A stretch of 64,000 bases of DNA from Micromonospora terminaliae (lineage in GTDB: Bacteria > Actinomycetota > Actinomycetes > Mycobacteriales > Micromonosporaceae): assembly GCF_009671205.1 (NCBI RefSeq), contig NZ_CP045309.1:558001-622000 (forward strand). The letters run 5' to 3'. The notes below the pieces were generated by a model that ran no database searches, was not told the origin of the DNA, and saw only the letters and a program-made list of their open reading frames with translations. Below are positions 53,484 through 61,108 of this stretch, one piece after another. Both the position numbers and the translations under genes were made by a program. The first letter of the stretch is position 1. Every line of letters starts with the position of its first letter.

Positions 53484-53996
53484 TCAGTACGGCAGGTCGA
53501 TGCCCCGGCGGCGGGCGAACTCGCGGTGGGCGGTGATGATCGCGTCGAGCCAGCGGGCGAGCATCTCGTCGGCCCGGTGCACCCGGGCCATGCGAACCTC
53601 GAAGTACTCGCGGTCGTAGTGATAGGCGAGGTCGACGTCGGGCTGCGCGGCGAGCGCTGCCTCGAGCGGGTCGCCGGGGTCGGACTCGGGGCTGGGCGGG
53701 ACGTAGTTGGGCTGGACGAGCAACCCGACTTCGTCGTCGAAGCTCAACCCCCAGTTCAGGCCGTCGGAGGTGCCGACCGACAGTTGCGCGCAGAGGTCGG
53801 CGCGGGTGACGGTGAGGGGCCCCTGCCCACCGCAGTCCTCAATCATCGTCAGGACCGCCGGGAGACGGTCGAGGACCGCAGTGACGGCTGCACAGGTGGC
53901 GAGCTGGTCGCCGAAGTACGAGACCCTGGGCAGGCCAGCGGCGCCGCCCACGGGCTCGACATCGGGCACCGCGTAGGCGGGCAGGGAAGGGGCCAC
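53484..53996 (-). CDS. Hypothetical protein, acidic, unrecognised
   Basis: 170 residues if the GTG at 53996 (VAPSLPAYAVPDVEP) is the start; the frame stays open to 54143, but codon use there looks different. The protein has an acidic middle (DEVGLLVQPNYVPPSPESDPGDPLEAAL) and a basic C-terminus (DAIITAHREFARRRGIDLPY). No signal peptide, cysteine motif or known domain is visible. It lies at the edge of the lower-GC islet that follows and may belong to it. I do not propose a function. Confidence 0.6.
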   Translation of the reverse strand: MAPSLPAYAVPDVEPVGGAAGLPRVSYFGDQLATCAAVTAVLDRLPAVLTMIEDCGGQGPLTVTRADLCAQLSVGTSDGLNWGLSFDDEVGLLVQPNYVPPSPESDPGDPLEAALAAQPDVDLAYHYDREYFEVRMARVHRADEMLARWLDAIITAHREFARRRGIDLPY

Positions 53997-54435
53997 GTGT
54001 CCACTATTCCCTACAACCCGAGGGATGCGCCGGTGCCCGGTGTGGACGGTGAGGACCGATTGCCCTGGTTGGTGCGCGACGCTCAGGACGACGGTCGGCC
54101 TCAAAAGGCACGTGACGCGATTCGGGTCGGGTATCCTTTCCAAGTCCCGCCGCCGGTTGCAACCGGCCGTGGGGCACAGGGCCTGGCTTCCCTAAATGCG
54201 AGTGCAAGTTTTAGAAGCTGGAAACCCTGGGGTAGGAGTCGCCGACGGACGCCTGCCTATATAACCCTATACGGTTCTCAAGGTGGTCAAAGCGATACCC
54301 GGGGTGCTCTGAAGGCGCCCAGCAACACCTGAGATCTTGCTCAGTCGGTGCAGGAACTCAGCTTCACCAGTCGTTGCGTACTGGTTGAGCTGAGCCCTGC
54401 GCGCCTCGCTCGACCAGAGTGAGGGTTAGGGAATC
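53997..54435. other. Lower-GC intergenic region with paired hairpins
   Basis: No convincing coding. The stretch around 54190-54300 is much richer in A/T than the rest of the window (TATATAACCCTATACGG at about 54256) and may hold a promoter. Two inverted repeats follow: CTGAG...CTCAG (54329-54344), and CTCAGCTTCACCAGT (54357-54371) facing ACTGGTTGAGCTGAG (54380-54394), paired at 13 of 15 positions. They could be a structured leader or a terminator for the small gene that begins at 54436. Confidence 0.5.
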
Positions 54436-54633
54436 GTGGGGCTCTCGATCCTTGAGCCTGTTCTAGCTGCGGGGCCTTGGGCGCTGATCGTGATCGCGCT
54501 GGTCTACGCCCTGCCGAGGCTGATCGTCGCCCTGGTGGCGTTGTTCAAGATCCCGCCGGACCGGCTGCCCGCTGTGCTGAAGGCGCTCGGGGAACTCTTC
54601 CGCATCGGGTCATGGTTCCGCCGTGCGCCCTGA
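54436..54633 (+). CDS. Small membrane protein of the accessory islet
   Basis: 65 residues from the GTG at 54436, behind GAGGGTTAGGGAATC. One or two closely spaced helices (ILEPVLAAGPWALIVIALVYALPRLIVALVALF) are followed by a short amphipathic tail ending FRIGSWFRRAP. I do not recognise the family. Small hydrophobic proteins of this kind are common in actinomycete integrative elements, for example among spread genes. The codon bias is somewhat weaker than in the neighbouring chromosomal genes. Confidence 0.55.
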   Translation: MGLSILEPVLAAGPWALIVIALVYALPRLIVALVALFKIPPDRLPAVLKALGELFRIGSWFRRAP

Positions 54634-54689
54634 CCAGTGGACGGAGGTTTGCGGCAGCCGGGTGTGGTGACTCTGGTTGCTGCGCCCGG

Positions 54690-54881
54690 TCAGTCCTCGT
54701 CGGCTGGGCCGGGACGGTTCTTGGTGATCCAGGCGCGCACGGCTTTGCCGTCCCAGACGCGGCCCATCTTCAGGTTGGCGAGGGGATCAGGGAATCCCTT
54801 GCGGCCAACGATGATCGTGGCGCGCTGTTTGCTGATCCCGCCAAGCAGATCACGGATCTCATCCAGCCCAAGCAACTCCAC
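54690..54881 (-). CDS. AlpA/excisionase-like DNA-binding protein
   Basis: 63 residues. ELLGLDEIRDLLGGISKQRATIIVGRKGFPDPLANLKMGRVWDGKAVRAWITKN has the winged-HTH layout of AlpA/Xis-type proteins: a MerR-like first helix pair, the GFPDP turn and a closing VWDGKAVRAWI strand-helix. In integrative elements such proteins direct excision or regulate transfer genes. No integrase is in the window, so it is either an orphan or part of a decayed element. The start is a GTG at 54881. Confidence 0.65.
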   Translation of the reverse strand: MELLGLDEIRDLLGGISKQRATIIVGRKGFPDPLANLKMGRVWDGKAVRAWITKNRPGPADED

Positions 54882-54982
54882 AAGCCGAAGGTATGGCCCA
54901 AGGGTATTGCTTGATGCACTACAGGGTCAGGCAACCCCCTTAGGGGTTCCCCTCGTACAACCCTACGTGATCCGATGGGCTG

Positions 54983-55201
54983 ATGACGGACCATGGACCT
55001 GTGCTGCCTGTCTGGACGTGTGCGGGGTGTGGGTCGCCTTGGCCCTGTCCCACGCGCCGCCGTGAGCTGCTCGCCGAGTACGACCGCGCTCCGGTGTCCC
55101 TGTCCATCTACATGGCTTCACACCTGGTGTCCGCGGCGCAGGACATGGGCTGGGCTCCCGCTGGCGCTCTGCATCGCAGGTTCCTCGGGTGGCTGCCATG
55201 A
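54983..55201 (+). CDS. Small Cys-containing accessory protein
   Basis: 72 residues. LPVWTCAGCGSPWPCPTRRRELLAEYDRAPVSL has a C-x2-C...C arrangement, and the rest is a helix pair (YMASHLVSAAQDMG). Proteins beginning with this WTCxGCGxPWPCPTRRxELLAEY pattern are frequent in Micromonosporaceae and Streptomyces near integrated elements; their function is not known. It overlaps the next gene by 4 bases (ATGA), so the pair is translated together. Confidence 0.7.
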   Translation: MTDHGPVLPVWTCAGCGSPWPCPTRRRELLAEYDRAPVSLSIYMASHLVSAAQDMGWAPAGALHRRFLGWLP

Positions 55202-55371
55202 GCCGGATCAACCCCGGTGACGAGAAGTTCCACTACTCCGACAACTCGCACAGGTGGATACCGCCGGACCACGACTTCCCTCAGGAGGTGTGGGACGAGA
55301 TGGTCCGGCAGCACAAGGACCAGCACCTCCGGCCACCGAAGCGACGCCGGGTCGCGCGCCGTTCGATCTGA
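55198..55371 (+). CDS. Small basic accessory protein
   Basis: 57 residues: NPGDEKFHYSDNSHRWIPPDHDFPQEVWDEMV, then a Lys/Arg-rich tail (KRRRVARRS). The start ATG overlaps the upstream stop. It is aromatic and charged, with no known domain. Its tight linkage to the Cys-containing protein suggests joint function. It is the last gene before the galactoside locus on the other strand. Confidence 0.65.
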   Translation: MSRINPGDEKFHYSDNSHRWIPPDHDFPQEVWDEMVRQHKDQHLRPPKRRRVARRSI

Positions 55372-55406
55372 CCACGCGCCCGGCTCCCACCACGAGCACC
55401 AGACCG

Positions 55407-57617
55407 TCAGCCGACGGCCGTGACCTCCAGCAGCAACGCCTGCTCGGGGTGCAGGGCGGGCAGTTGCACGCCGACCGAGCCGAGCACCGACCCGCTCAGC
55501 GTCAACCCGCCGTCCGAGGCCAGCCAGGGCGGTGGCAGCAGCTCCAGCACGGCGGGCTCCGGCACCCCGGCCGGCGGCCGCACCCGGTAGCGCCGCGCCG
55601 GGTCCAACCCGGGCAGCCGCACCACGCCCGGCACCTGTGTCGCCGAGGTGGCCAGCCGGGAGACCGCGTACACGGCGTGGGAGCCGTCGTGGGCGACCAC
55701 GCCGTGGGCCTGGACCGCCGGGTCCGGGTGGTCGACCCGGACCACCCGGCCGCTGTGCAGCAGCGGGCGGAGCCGCTTGTGCAGCGCCACCCAGGCGGCG
55801 AGTTCGGCCCGCTCGGCCGCGCCGATCCCGCTGATGTCCCACTCGATGCCGTGGTGGCCGAAGAGCGCCGTGACCGCCCGGAAGCCCAGGTCGTGGACCC
55901 GGTGGGTGGTGTGCGAGCGCTCCGGGCCGATGTGGGTGCCGATCAGCTCGGGCGGGAGCAGCAGGCCGGTCCAGCGCTGGATCGACAGCCGCTCCAGGGC
56001 GTCGTTGCAGTCGCTGGCCCAGACCCGGTCGGTGCGGCGCAGGATCTCCAGGTCGACGCGGGCGCCGCCCGAGGAGCAGCTCTCGATCTCGACCTGCGGA
56101 TGGCGGGCGCGCAGGTCGTCGAGCAACCGGTAGACGGCGAGAGTCTGCGCGTGCACGCCCGGCCGGCCGCCGTGCCCGGCCTCGGTGAGGTCCCGGTTGT
56201 GGTCCCACTTCAGGTACGCGATGCCGTCGTGCTCGCTCAGCACCGCGTCCAGGCGGCCGAGCAGGTGGGCGTACGCGTCCGGGTGCGCCAGGTCGAGCAC
56301 CTGCTGGTGCCGCCACTCCGGGGGCAGCCGGCCGGGCGCCTGGAGCACCCACTCCGGGTGGGCCCGGAACAGGTCCGAGTCCGGGTTGACCATCTCCGGC
56401 TCGACCCACAGCCCGAACTGCATGCCGTGCTTGCGCACGTGGTCGATGAGCGGTTGCAGCCCGCCCGGCCAGACCTCCTCGTCCACCCACCAGTCGCCGA
56501 GACCGGCGCGGTCGTGCCGCCGGCCGCGGAACCAGCCGTCGTCGAGCACGAAGCGTTCCACGCCCACCTCGGCGGCGCGGTCGGCGAGGCCCTTCAGCCG
56601 GTCGAGCTCGTGGTCGAAGTAGACCGCCTCCCACACGTTCAACGTCACCGGGCGCGGGCCGCGCGGGTGCTCCGGGCGGGCCCGCAGGTGGGTGTGCAGC
56701 ACGTCGCTGAGCCCGTCCAGCCCGTCGGCCGAGTGCACCGCGTAAAGCAGGGGAGTGGCGTACTCCTCGCCGGGGCCGAGCAGCAGCTCGCCGGGGGCGA
56801 GCAGTTCACCGCCGCCCAGCGTGGCCTCGCCGGTCGGCCGGCGCTCGGCGACCGTCACGTGGTCGCCGCTCCACGCCGTGTGCACGGCCCACACCTCGCC
56901 GTGCCCGAAGCCGAACCCGGGTGTGCCGGCGACCAGCAGCAGGGTGGCGTCGTGGCCGGTCCGGCCGTGCCGTCCCTCGCGCACCCAGGCGCCCATCGGC
57001 CACGGGTGCCGCTGCGGCGCGCGTTCCCGGCACCAGCGGCCGGTCAGGTCGAGCAGTTCGGTGGCGACCGCCGGCACCGGCAGCACCGGCGTCAGCTCGC
57101 GTACCTCGTAGGGCCGGTCGCCGTCGTTGCGCAGCCGGTGCCGCACGGTGAGCAGCCCCGCGGCGGTCAGGGTGGTCTCGATGGTCAGCGACAGCCCGGC
57201 GCCGGGGTCCGCGGCCCGCACGGTCACCCGCGCGGCACCGGCCCCGTCGCGGTCCCGCTCCTCCCCGGGTACGCGGACAGCCTCCCCGCCCCCGGCCACG
57301 CGGCCCGGTGCCGGGGCGTCGTCGGCCACGTCCACCCCCGCGAGGCGGAACGCGGTCGACCAGTCCCGGCCGTCCCGGTGCCCGGCCAGGCCGGGGCGGC
57401 CGCTCCACCCGGCGCTCGGCTCGGGCAGCAGCGACAGCACGGTCGGGGCGTCGAAGCTGCTCGGCACCACCGGCGGGACGGTGGCGTCGACCAGCGCGGG
57501 CAGGTCGTCGGCGGGCAGCGGACCGAGGTCGGCGCCCCAGTGCACGATCCGGGGCAGGCCGGGACCGCGCGCGTCGAGCACCAGGCTGGTCCGCGCGCGG
57601 CGCAGGTGAACGATCAT
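55407..57617 (-). CDS. Alpha-galactosidase, GH36
   Basis: 736 residues from the ATG at 57617, overlapping the permease stop by 4 bases. An N-terminal beta-supersandwich (1-330) precedes the barrel. GH36 signatures are WEAVYFDHELDRLKGLADRAAEVGVERFVLDDGWF, FGLWVEPEMVNPDSDLFRAHPEW, the nucleophile Asp in YLKWDHNRDL and the acid/base Asp in WASDCNDALER. The SCSSGGARVDLEIL motif is also present. It removes terminal alpha-galactose from raffinose, melibiose or galactomannan oligosaccharides. There is no signal peptide, so it acts in the cytoplasm on sugars brought in by the ABC system upstream. Confidence 0.95.
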   Translation of the reverse strand: MIVHLRRARTSLVLDARGPGLPRIVHWGADLGPLPADDLPALVDATVPPVVPSSFDAPTVLSLLPEPSAGWSGRPGLAGHRDGRDWSTAFRLAGVDVADDAPAPGRVAGGGEAVRVPGEERDRDGAGAARVTVRAADPGAGLSLTIETTLTAAGLLTVRHRLRNDGDRPYEVRELTPVLPVPAVATELLDLTGRWCRERAPQRHPWPMGAWVREGRHGRTGHDATLLLVAGTPGFGFGHGEVWAVHTAWSGDHVTVAERRPTGEATLGGGELLAPGELLLGPGEEYATPLLYAVHSADGLDGLSDVLHTHLRARPEHPRGPRPVTLNVWEAVYFDHELDRLKGLADRAAEVGVERFVLDDGWFRGRRHDRAGLGDWWVDEEVWPGGLQPLIDHVRKHGMQFGLWVEPEMVNPDSDLFRAHPEWVLQAPGRLPPEWRHQQVLDLAHPDAYAHLLGRLDAVLSEHDGIAYLKWDHNRDLTEAGHGGRPGVHAQTLAVYRLLDDLRARHPQVEIESCSSGGARVDLEILRRTDRVWASDCNDALERLSIQRWTGLLLPPELIGTHIGPERSHTTHRVHDLGFRAVTALFGHHGIEWDISGIGAAERAELAAWVALHKRLRPLLHSGRVVRVDHPDPAVQAHGVVAHDGSHAVYAVSRLATSATQVPGVVRLPGLDPARRYRVRPPAGVPEPAVLELLPPPWLASDGGLTLSGSVLGSVGVQLPALHPEQALLLEVTAVG

Positions 57618-58525
57618 CCCTTGGAAGCTCCCAGGGTGAGGCCCCGGACGAACTGCTTCTGCAGGAGGAAGAAGATCACCAGGGTGGGGATGGCGACCAG
57701 CACGGAGCCGGCCGAGACCAGGTTGTTGTCGGTGAAGAACTCGCCGCGCAGGTTGTTCAGCGAGCTGGTCACCGGGAACTTGTCGCCGGTGCGCATGAGC
57801 ACGGTGGCCCAGAAGAACTCGTTGTAGATCCAGGTCACCTCCAGCGTCGCCAGCGCCGCCAGGGCCGGCCGGCACAGCGGCATGGTCACCTGCCAGTACT
57901 GCCGCCAGACGCTGGCGCCGTCCACCATGGCCGCCTCGTACAGCTCGTGGGGCAGGGCCTTCATGTAGTTGCTCAGCACGAAGACGCAGAAGCCGCACTG
58001 GAAGGCGACGTTGACCAGGATCAGCCCCCAGTAGCTGTCGTAGAGCAGCTCCGAGTCGCTCAGGAAGGCCGGCAGCGGGATCTCGGTGAACATCCGGAAC
58101 AGCGGGATGAGCAGGGCCTGCTGCGGCAGCAGGTTCGCCGCGGTGAAGAGGCCGAGCAGGGCGATGTTGAACTTCCAGCTGAACCGGGCGATCACGAACG
58201 CCACGCAGGAGGCGAGGAAGAGCGTCAGCAGCACGGCCGGGACCGTGATGTAGACCGAGTTGAGGAAGTGCTTGCCGAACTCGGCGGTCCGCCAGGCGGT
58301 GACGTAGTTGTCGAGGGTCCAGCCGCCGAGCGAGACGTAGCCGTGGGTGGCCGTGTACTCGTACGAGCGCAGCGAGGTCAGCAGCGCCCAGAGGATCGGG
58401 AAGAGCCAGCCGACCGCCACCGCGGCGAGGAAGACGTGCAGGACCACCCGGGCGGGCCGCAGCGGCCGGCGACGGGCGTGCGGCACCGCGGTGTCGGGGT
58501 CACGGGTCAGGGTCGCGCTGCTCAT
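57614..58525 (-). CDS. Sugar ABC transporter permease (MalG type)
   Basis: 303 residues with six helices. The EAA loop is ELYEAAMVDGASVWRQYWQVTMPLCRPAL (near 205-230), which contacts the ATPase. The N-terminal basic leader, then NSVYITVPAVLLTLFLASCVAFVIARF, is typical of MalG-like carbohydrate uptake permeases. It overlaps both neighbours by 4 bases. The locus encodes no ATP-binding subunit, so a shared MsiK-type ATPase encoded elsewhere must serve it, as in other actinomycetes. Confidence 0.93.
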   Translation of the reverse strand: MSSATLTRDPDTAVPHARRRPLRPARVVLHVFLAAVAVGWLFPILWALLTSLRSYEYTATHGYVSLGGWTLDNYVTAWRTAEFGKHFLNSVYITVPAVLLTLFLASCVAFVIARFSWKFNIALLGLFTAANLLPQQALLIPLFRMFTEIPLPAFLSDSELLYDSYWGLILVNVAFQCGFCVFVLSNYMKALPHELYEAAMVDGASVWRQYWQVTMPLCRPALAALATLEVTWIYNEFFWATVLMRTGDKFPVTSSLNNLRGEFFTDNNLVSAGSVLVAIPTLVIFFLLQKQFVRGLTLGASKG

Positions 58526-59478
58526 CGCCGGTCCTCCCGCATCACGGTGAACAGGTAGAGGGTGATGAAGACCAGGGAGACGACCAGCATGATCGTCGCC
58601 AGGGCCGAGCCGAAGCCGATCCGGCTGGCCTCGCCCACGACGTTGGCGGTGACCAGGGCCGAGATCAGTTCCAGCCCGTTGCGCCCCTTGTTGATGACCC
58701 AGACCAGGTCGAACGCGCGCAGCGACTCGATCACCGTCACCACCAGCACGATGATGTTGATGGGGCGCAGCACCGGAAAGACGACCCGGAAGAAGGTGCT
58801 GACCTCCGACGAGCCGTCGACGGCCGCGGCCTCGCGCAGGGACGGGTCGACGCCCTTCAGGCCGGCCAGGTAGAGCAGCATGATGTAGCCGACGTGCCGC
58901 CAGCCGGCCGCGAACAGCACGGCCCAGATGTTGACGTTCGGGTCGCCGTACCAGTCGGTCTGCGTGCCGAGCAGCGCGTTGAGCAGGCCCTGGTCGCGGC
59001 TGTAGATGAGCTGCCAGACAAAGCCGATCAGCGCCAGCGAGAGCACGACCGGCAGGTAGAGCGCGGTCTGGTAGAACCGGCCGCCGCGCAGTTCCTTGTC
59101 GAGCAGCACGGCGAGGAACATCCCGAACGGGGTGGCCACCACGAAGAGGGCGGCCAGCCAGAGCAGATTGTTCTGGATCGCCGGCCCGAACGGCGGGTAG
59201 ATGTTCACCACGTCGTCGTAGTTCTTGAGGCCGACCCAGTCGATGTCGGCGAGCGGACCGATGCCGTCCCAGTTGGTGCCGGAGAGCGCCACGGTGGCCA
59301 GCGCCGGTAGCCAGACCAGGGCCACCACGAGCAGCAGCGGCACGAGCACCATCAGCGTGATCACCACGCGGTCGGTGCCGGACAGGAGCCGTAGCCGGCG
59401 GCCGCGACCACGCGTGGCGGTGGTCGCGGCCGGTGGCGGCACGGCGCGGTCCGCTTGGACCAGGGGCAGGTCGGACAC
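58522..59478 (-). CDS. Sugar ABC transporter permease (MalF type)
   Basis: 318 residues from a GTG at 59478, with AAAGGGGGAGGACATC just upstream. Six helices follow a Pro/Arg-rich leader. The EAA loop is SLREAAAVDGSSEVSTFFRVVFPVLRPI. A conserved soluble loop near the start (ALSGTNWDGIGPLADIDWVGLKNYDDVV) marks it as the partner of the MalG-type permease. It follows the binding-protein gene by 22 bases and overlaps the next gene by 4. Confidence 0.93.
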   Translation of the reverse strand: MSDLPLVQADRAVPPPAATTATRGRGRRLRLLSGTDRVVITLMVLVPLLLVVALVWLPALATVALSGTNWDGIGPLADIDWVGLKNYDDVVNIYPPFGPAIQNNLLWLAALFVVATPFGMFLAVLLDKELRGGRFYQTALYLPVVLSLALIGFVWQLIYSRDQGLLNALLGTQTDWYGDPNVNIWAVLFAAGWRHVGYIMLLYLAGLKGVDPSLREAAAVDGSSEVSTFFRVVFPVLRPINIIVLVVTVIESLRAFDLVWVINKGRNGLELISALVTANVVGEASRIGFGSALATIMLVVSLVFITLYLFTVMREDRR

Positions 59479-59500
59479 GATGTCCTCCCCCTTTCCGCCG

Positions 59501-60829
59501 TCAGCTGGTGAAGATGGACTTCTTCTGGTTCTCGATGCTGGTGAGCAGGCCGCTGATGTCCTTCGGGTCCTTGATGAACTGCTGCAGCGCCGGGATCATC
59601 ACGGTCGAGGCGAAGTCCGGCCGGGTGTCCCGGTCGAGGAACTGGGCGATCTCGGTGGCGGACCCGACCAGCTCGGCGGCCTTCTTCTTCAGCGCGGTGT
59701 AGCCACTGGTGTCGCCGCCGCTGTTGGCCACCAGGGTGCCGGGGTCGCCCTTCACCATGACGTTCGCGGCGTCGACGCCGCCGATGTACTCCAGCAGCTT
59801 CTTGGCGTTGGCCTCGGACTTCGGCTTCCGGGCCATCATGTAGCCGTCGATCGGCGCGTCCAGGGCCTTGGCCCCGATGGTCGAGTCGATCTCCGGGAAG
59901 GTGAAGAAGTCGATGTCGTCCTGCTCGTTCTCGTTGAACTGCTGGGCGACGAAGAGGCCGAGCAGGTACATGCCGCTCTTCTTCTGCTGCAGCGACTGGG
60001 CCGCCTCCTGCCAGGTCCGGCCCAGGGCGTCCGGCTGGTGCAGCGGCAGCAGCCCGGCCCAGGTGTCGAAGACCTTCTTCACCTTGTCGGAGGTCCACGC
60101 CTCCTTGCCGGCCATCAGGTCGACGTGGAACTGGTAGCCGTTGATCCGCAGGTTGAGGATGTCGAAGGTGCCCATCGCCGGCCAGCCGTCCTTGTCGGCG
60201 AAGGCGATCGGGTTGAGGCCGTCCTTCTTCATCTGCGCGCCGAGCCGGTTGAACTCGTCGAGCGTCTTCGGCACCTGGTAGCCACGCTGCTGCCACACCG
60301 ACTTGCGGTAGAAGACGGCCCACGGGTAGTAGGAGGCCGGCACGAAGTACTGCTTGCCGTCGTCGCCGGTCGACGCCTTCTTGAACGCGTCGGAGAACCC
60401 GGAGAGCTTGCCCCAGACGTCGCTGACGTCGCCGGCCAGGCCCTTCGCGGCGAAGAACCGCATCCGGTAGCCGGCGAACCACGTGAAGACGTCGTCCGGC
60501 TTGCCCTGCAGGTAGTTGTTGATGTTCTCCTGGAACGTGTTGTGGTCGACCGTGTTGATGTTGACGGTGACCCCCGACTTGCTCTGGAAGCCGGACGCCA
60601 GCTTGGCGAGGACGTCCTTCGGCGTCGGGTCCGAGGCGTTCGAGCCGACGGACACGGTCTTCGAGCCGGCGCCCGAGTCGGAGTCGGATCCGCAGCCGGC
60701 GAGCAGTCCCGTGCCGAGCAGCGCGCCCGCGCCGGCCGCGCCGGCCAGCAGCGAGCGGCGGTTCAGGCCGGCGACGGACGGGGGTACGAGTCGGGCGAGG
60801 TACTCGGCTTGCGAGCGGGGACGGGACAT
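59501..60829 (-). CDS. Sugar ABC transporter substrate-binding lipoprotein
   Basis: 442 residues from the ATG at 60829, preceded by CAGGAGGCACA. The leader contains twin arginines (LNRRSLLAGAAGAGALLG) and the lipobox LLAGC, so it is probably exported by the Tat route and lipid-anchored. The mature part is a family 1-type solute-binding protein: VSDVWGKLSGFSDAFKKASTGDDGKQYFVPASYYPWAVFYRKSVW and DIDFFTFPEIDSTIGAKALDAPIDGYMM. It should bind alpha- and/or beta-galactosides given its operon with GH36 and the divergent GH42. The 279 bases upstream are shared with the GH42 gene. Confidence 0.93.
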   Translation of the reverse strand: MSRPRSQAEYLARLVPPSVAGLNRRSLLAGAAGAGALLGTGLLAGCGSDSDSGAGSKTVSVGSNASDPTPKDVLAKLASGFQSKSGVTVNINTVDHNTFQENINNYLQGKPDDVFTWFAGYRMRFFAAKGLAGDVSDVWGKLSGFSDAFKKASTGDDGKQYFVPASYYPWAVFYRKSVWQQRGYQVPKTLDEFNRLGAQMKKDGLNPIAFADKDGWPAMGTFDILNLRINGYQFHVDLMAGKEAWTSDKVKKVFDTWAGLLPLHQPDALGRTWQEAAQSLQQKKSGMYLLGLFVAQQFNENEQDDIDFFTFPEIDSTIGAKALDAPIDGYMMARKPKSEANAKKLLEYIGGVDAANVMVKGDPGTLVANSGGDTSGYTALKKKAAELVGSATEIAQFLDRDTRPDFASTVMIPALQQFIKDPKDISGLLTSIENQKKSIFTS

Positions 60830-61042
60830 TGTGCCTCCTGCGTTGAAGAGGTGCGCTGCGCCCAAGGGCCGTGATGACTGGCGGGGATAGGTGTTCGTGC
60901 CGGCCGGCGTAGATCCATCGCGAACCCACATGTCCGAACACAAACAGCCGGTGGCGGTTGAAGCTACCCCTTGGTTCGGTGCTGTCAAGAGGCCAGAAGG
61001 ACAGCGATAACCCAGTTGTGACACGGGGAAGCGATGGTAAAC

Positions 61043-61077
61043 GTTGGAATTTCTGTCGATGTTGGAAAGTGTTGACT
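61043..61077 (+). promoter_or_regulatory. Promoter/operator region of the GH42 gene
   Basis: Direct repeats of GTTGGAA start at 61043 and 61061, 18 bases apart, just before TTGACT (61072-61077), a -35 box. A weak -10 (CACCCT, 61095-61100) lies 17 bases on, and the ATG is 8 bases after it, so the message may be leaderless. The adjacent DeoR protein may bind the repeats. GTGTTCG (60891) and CGAACAC (60935) form a second wide inverted repeat near the binding-protein gene. Confidence 0.4.
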
Positions 61078-61108
61078 TGGGTGCCGTTCGGGGGCACCCT
61101 CTGCTCTC

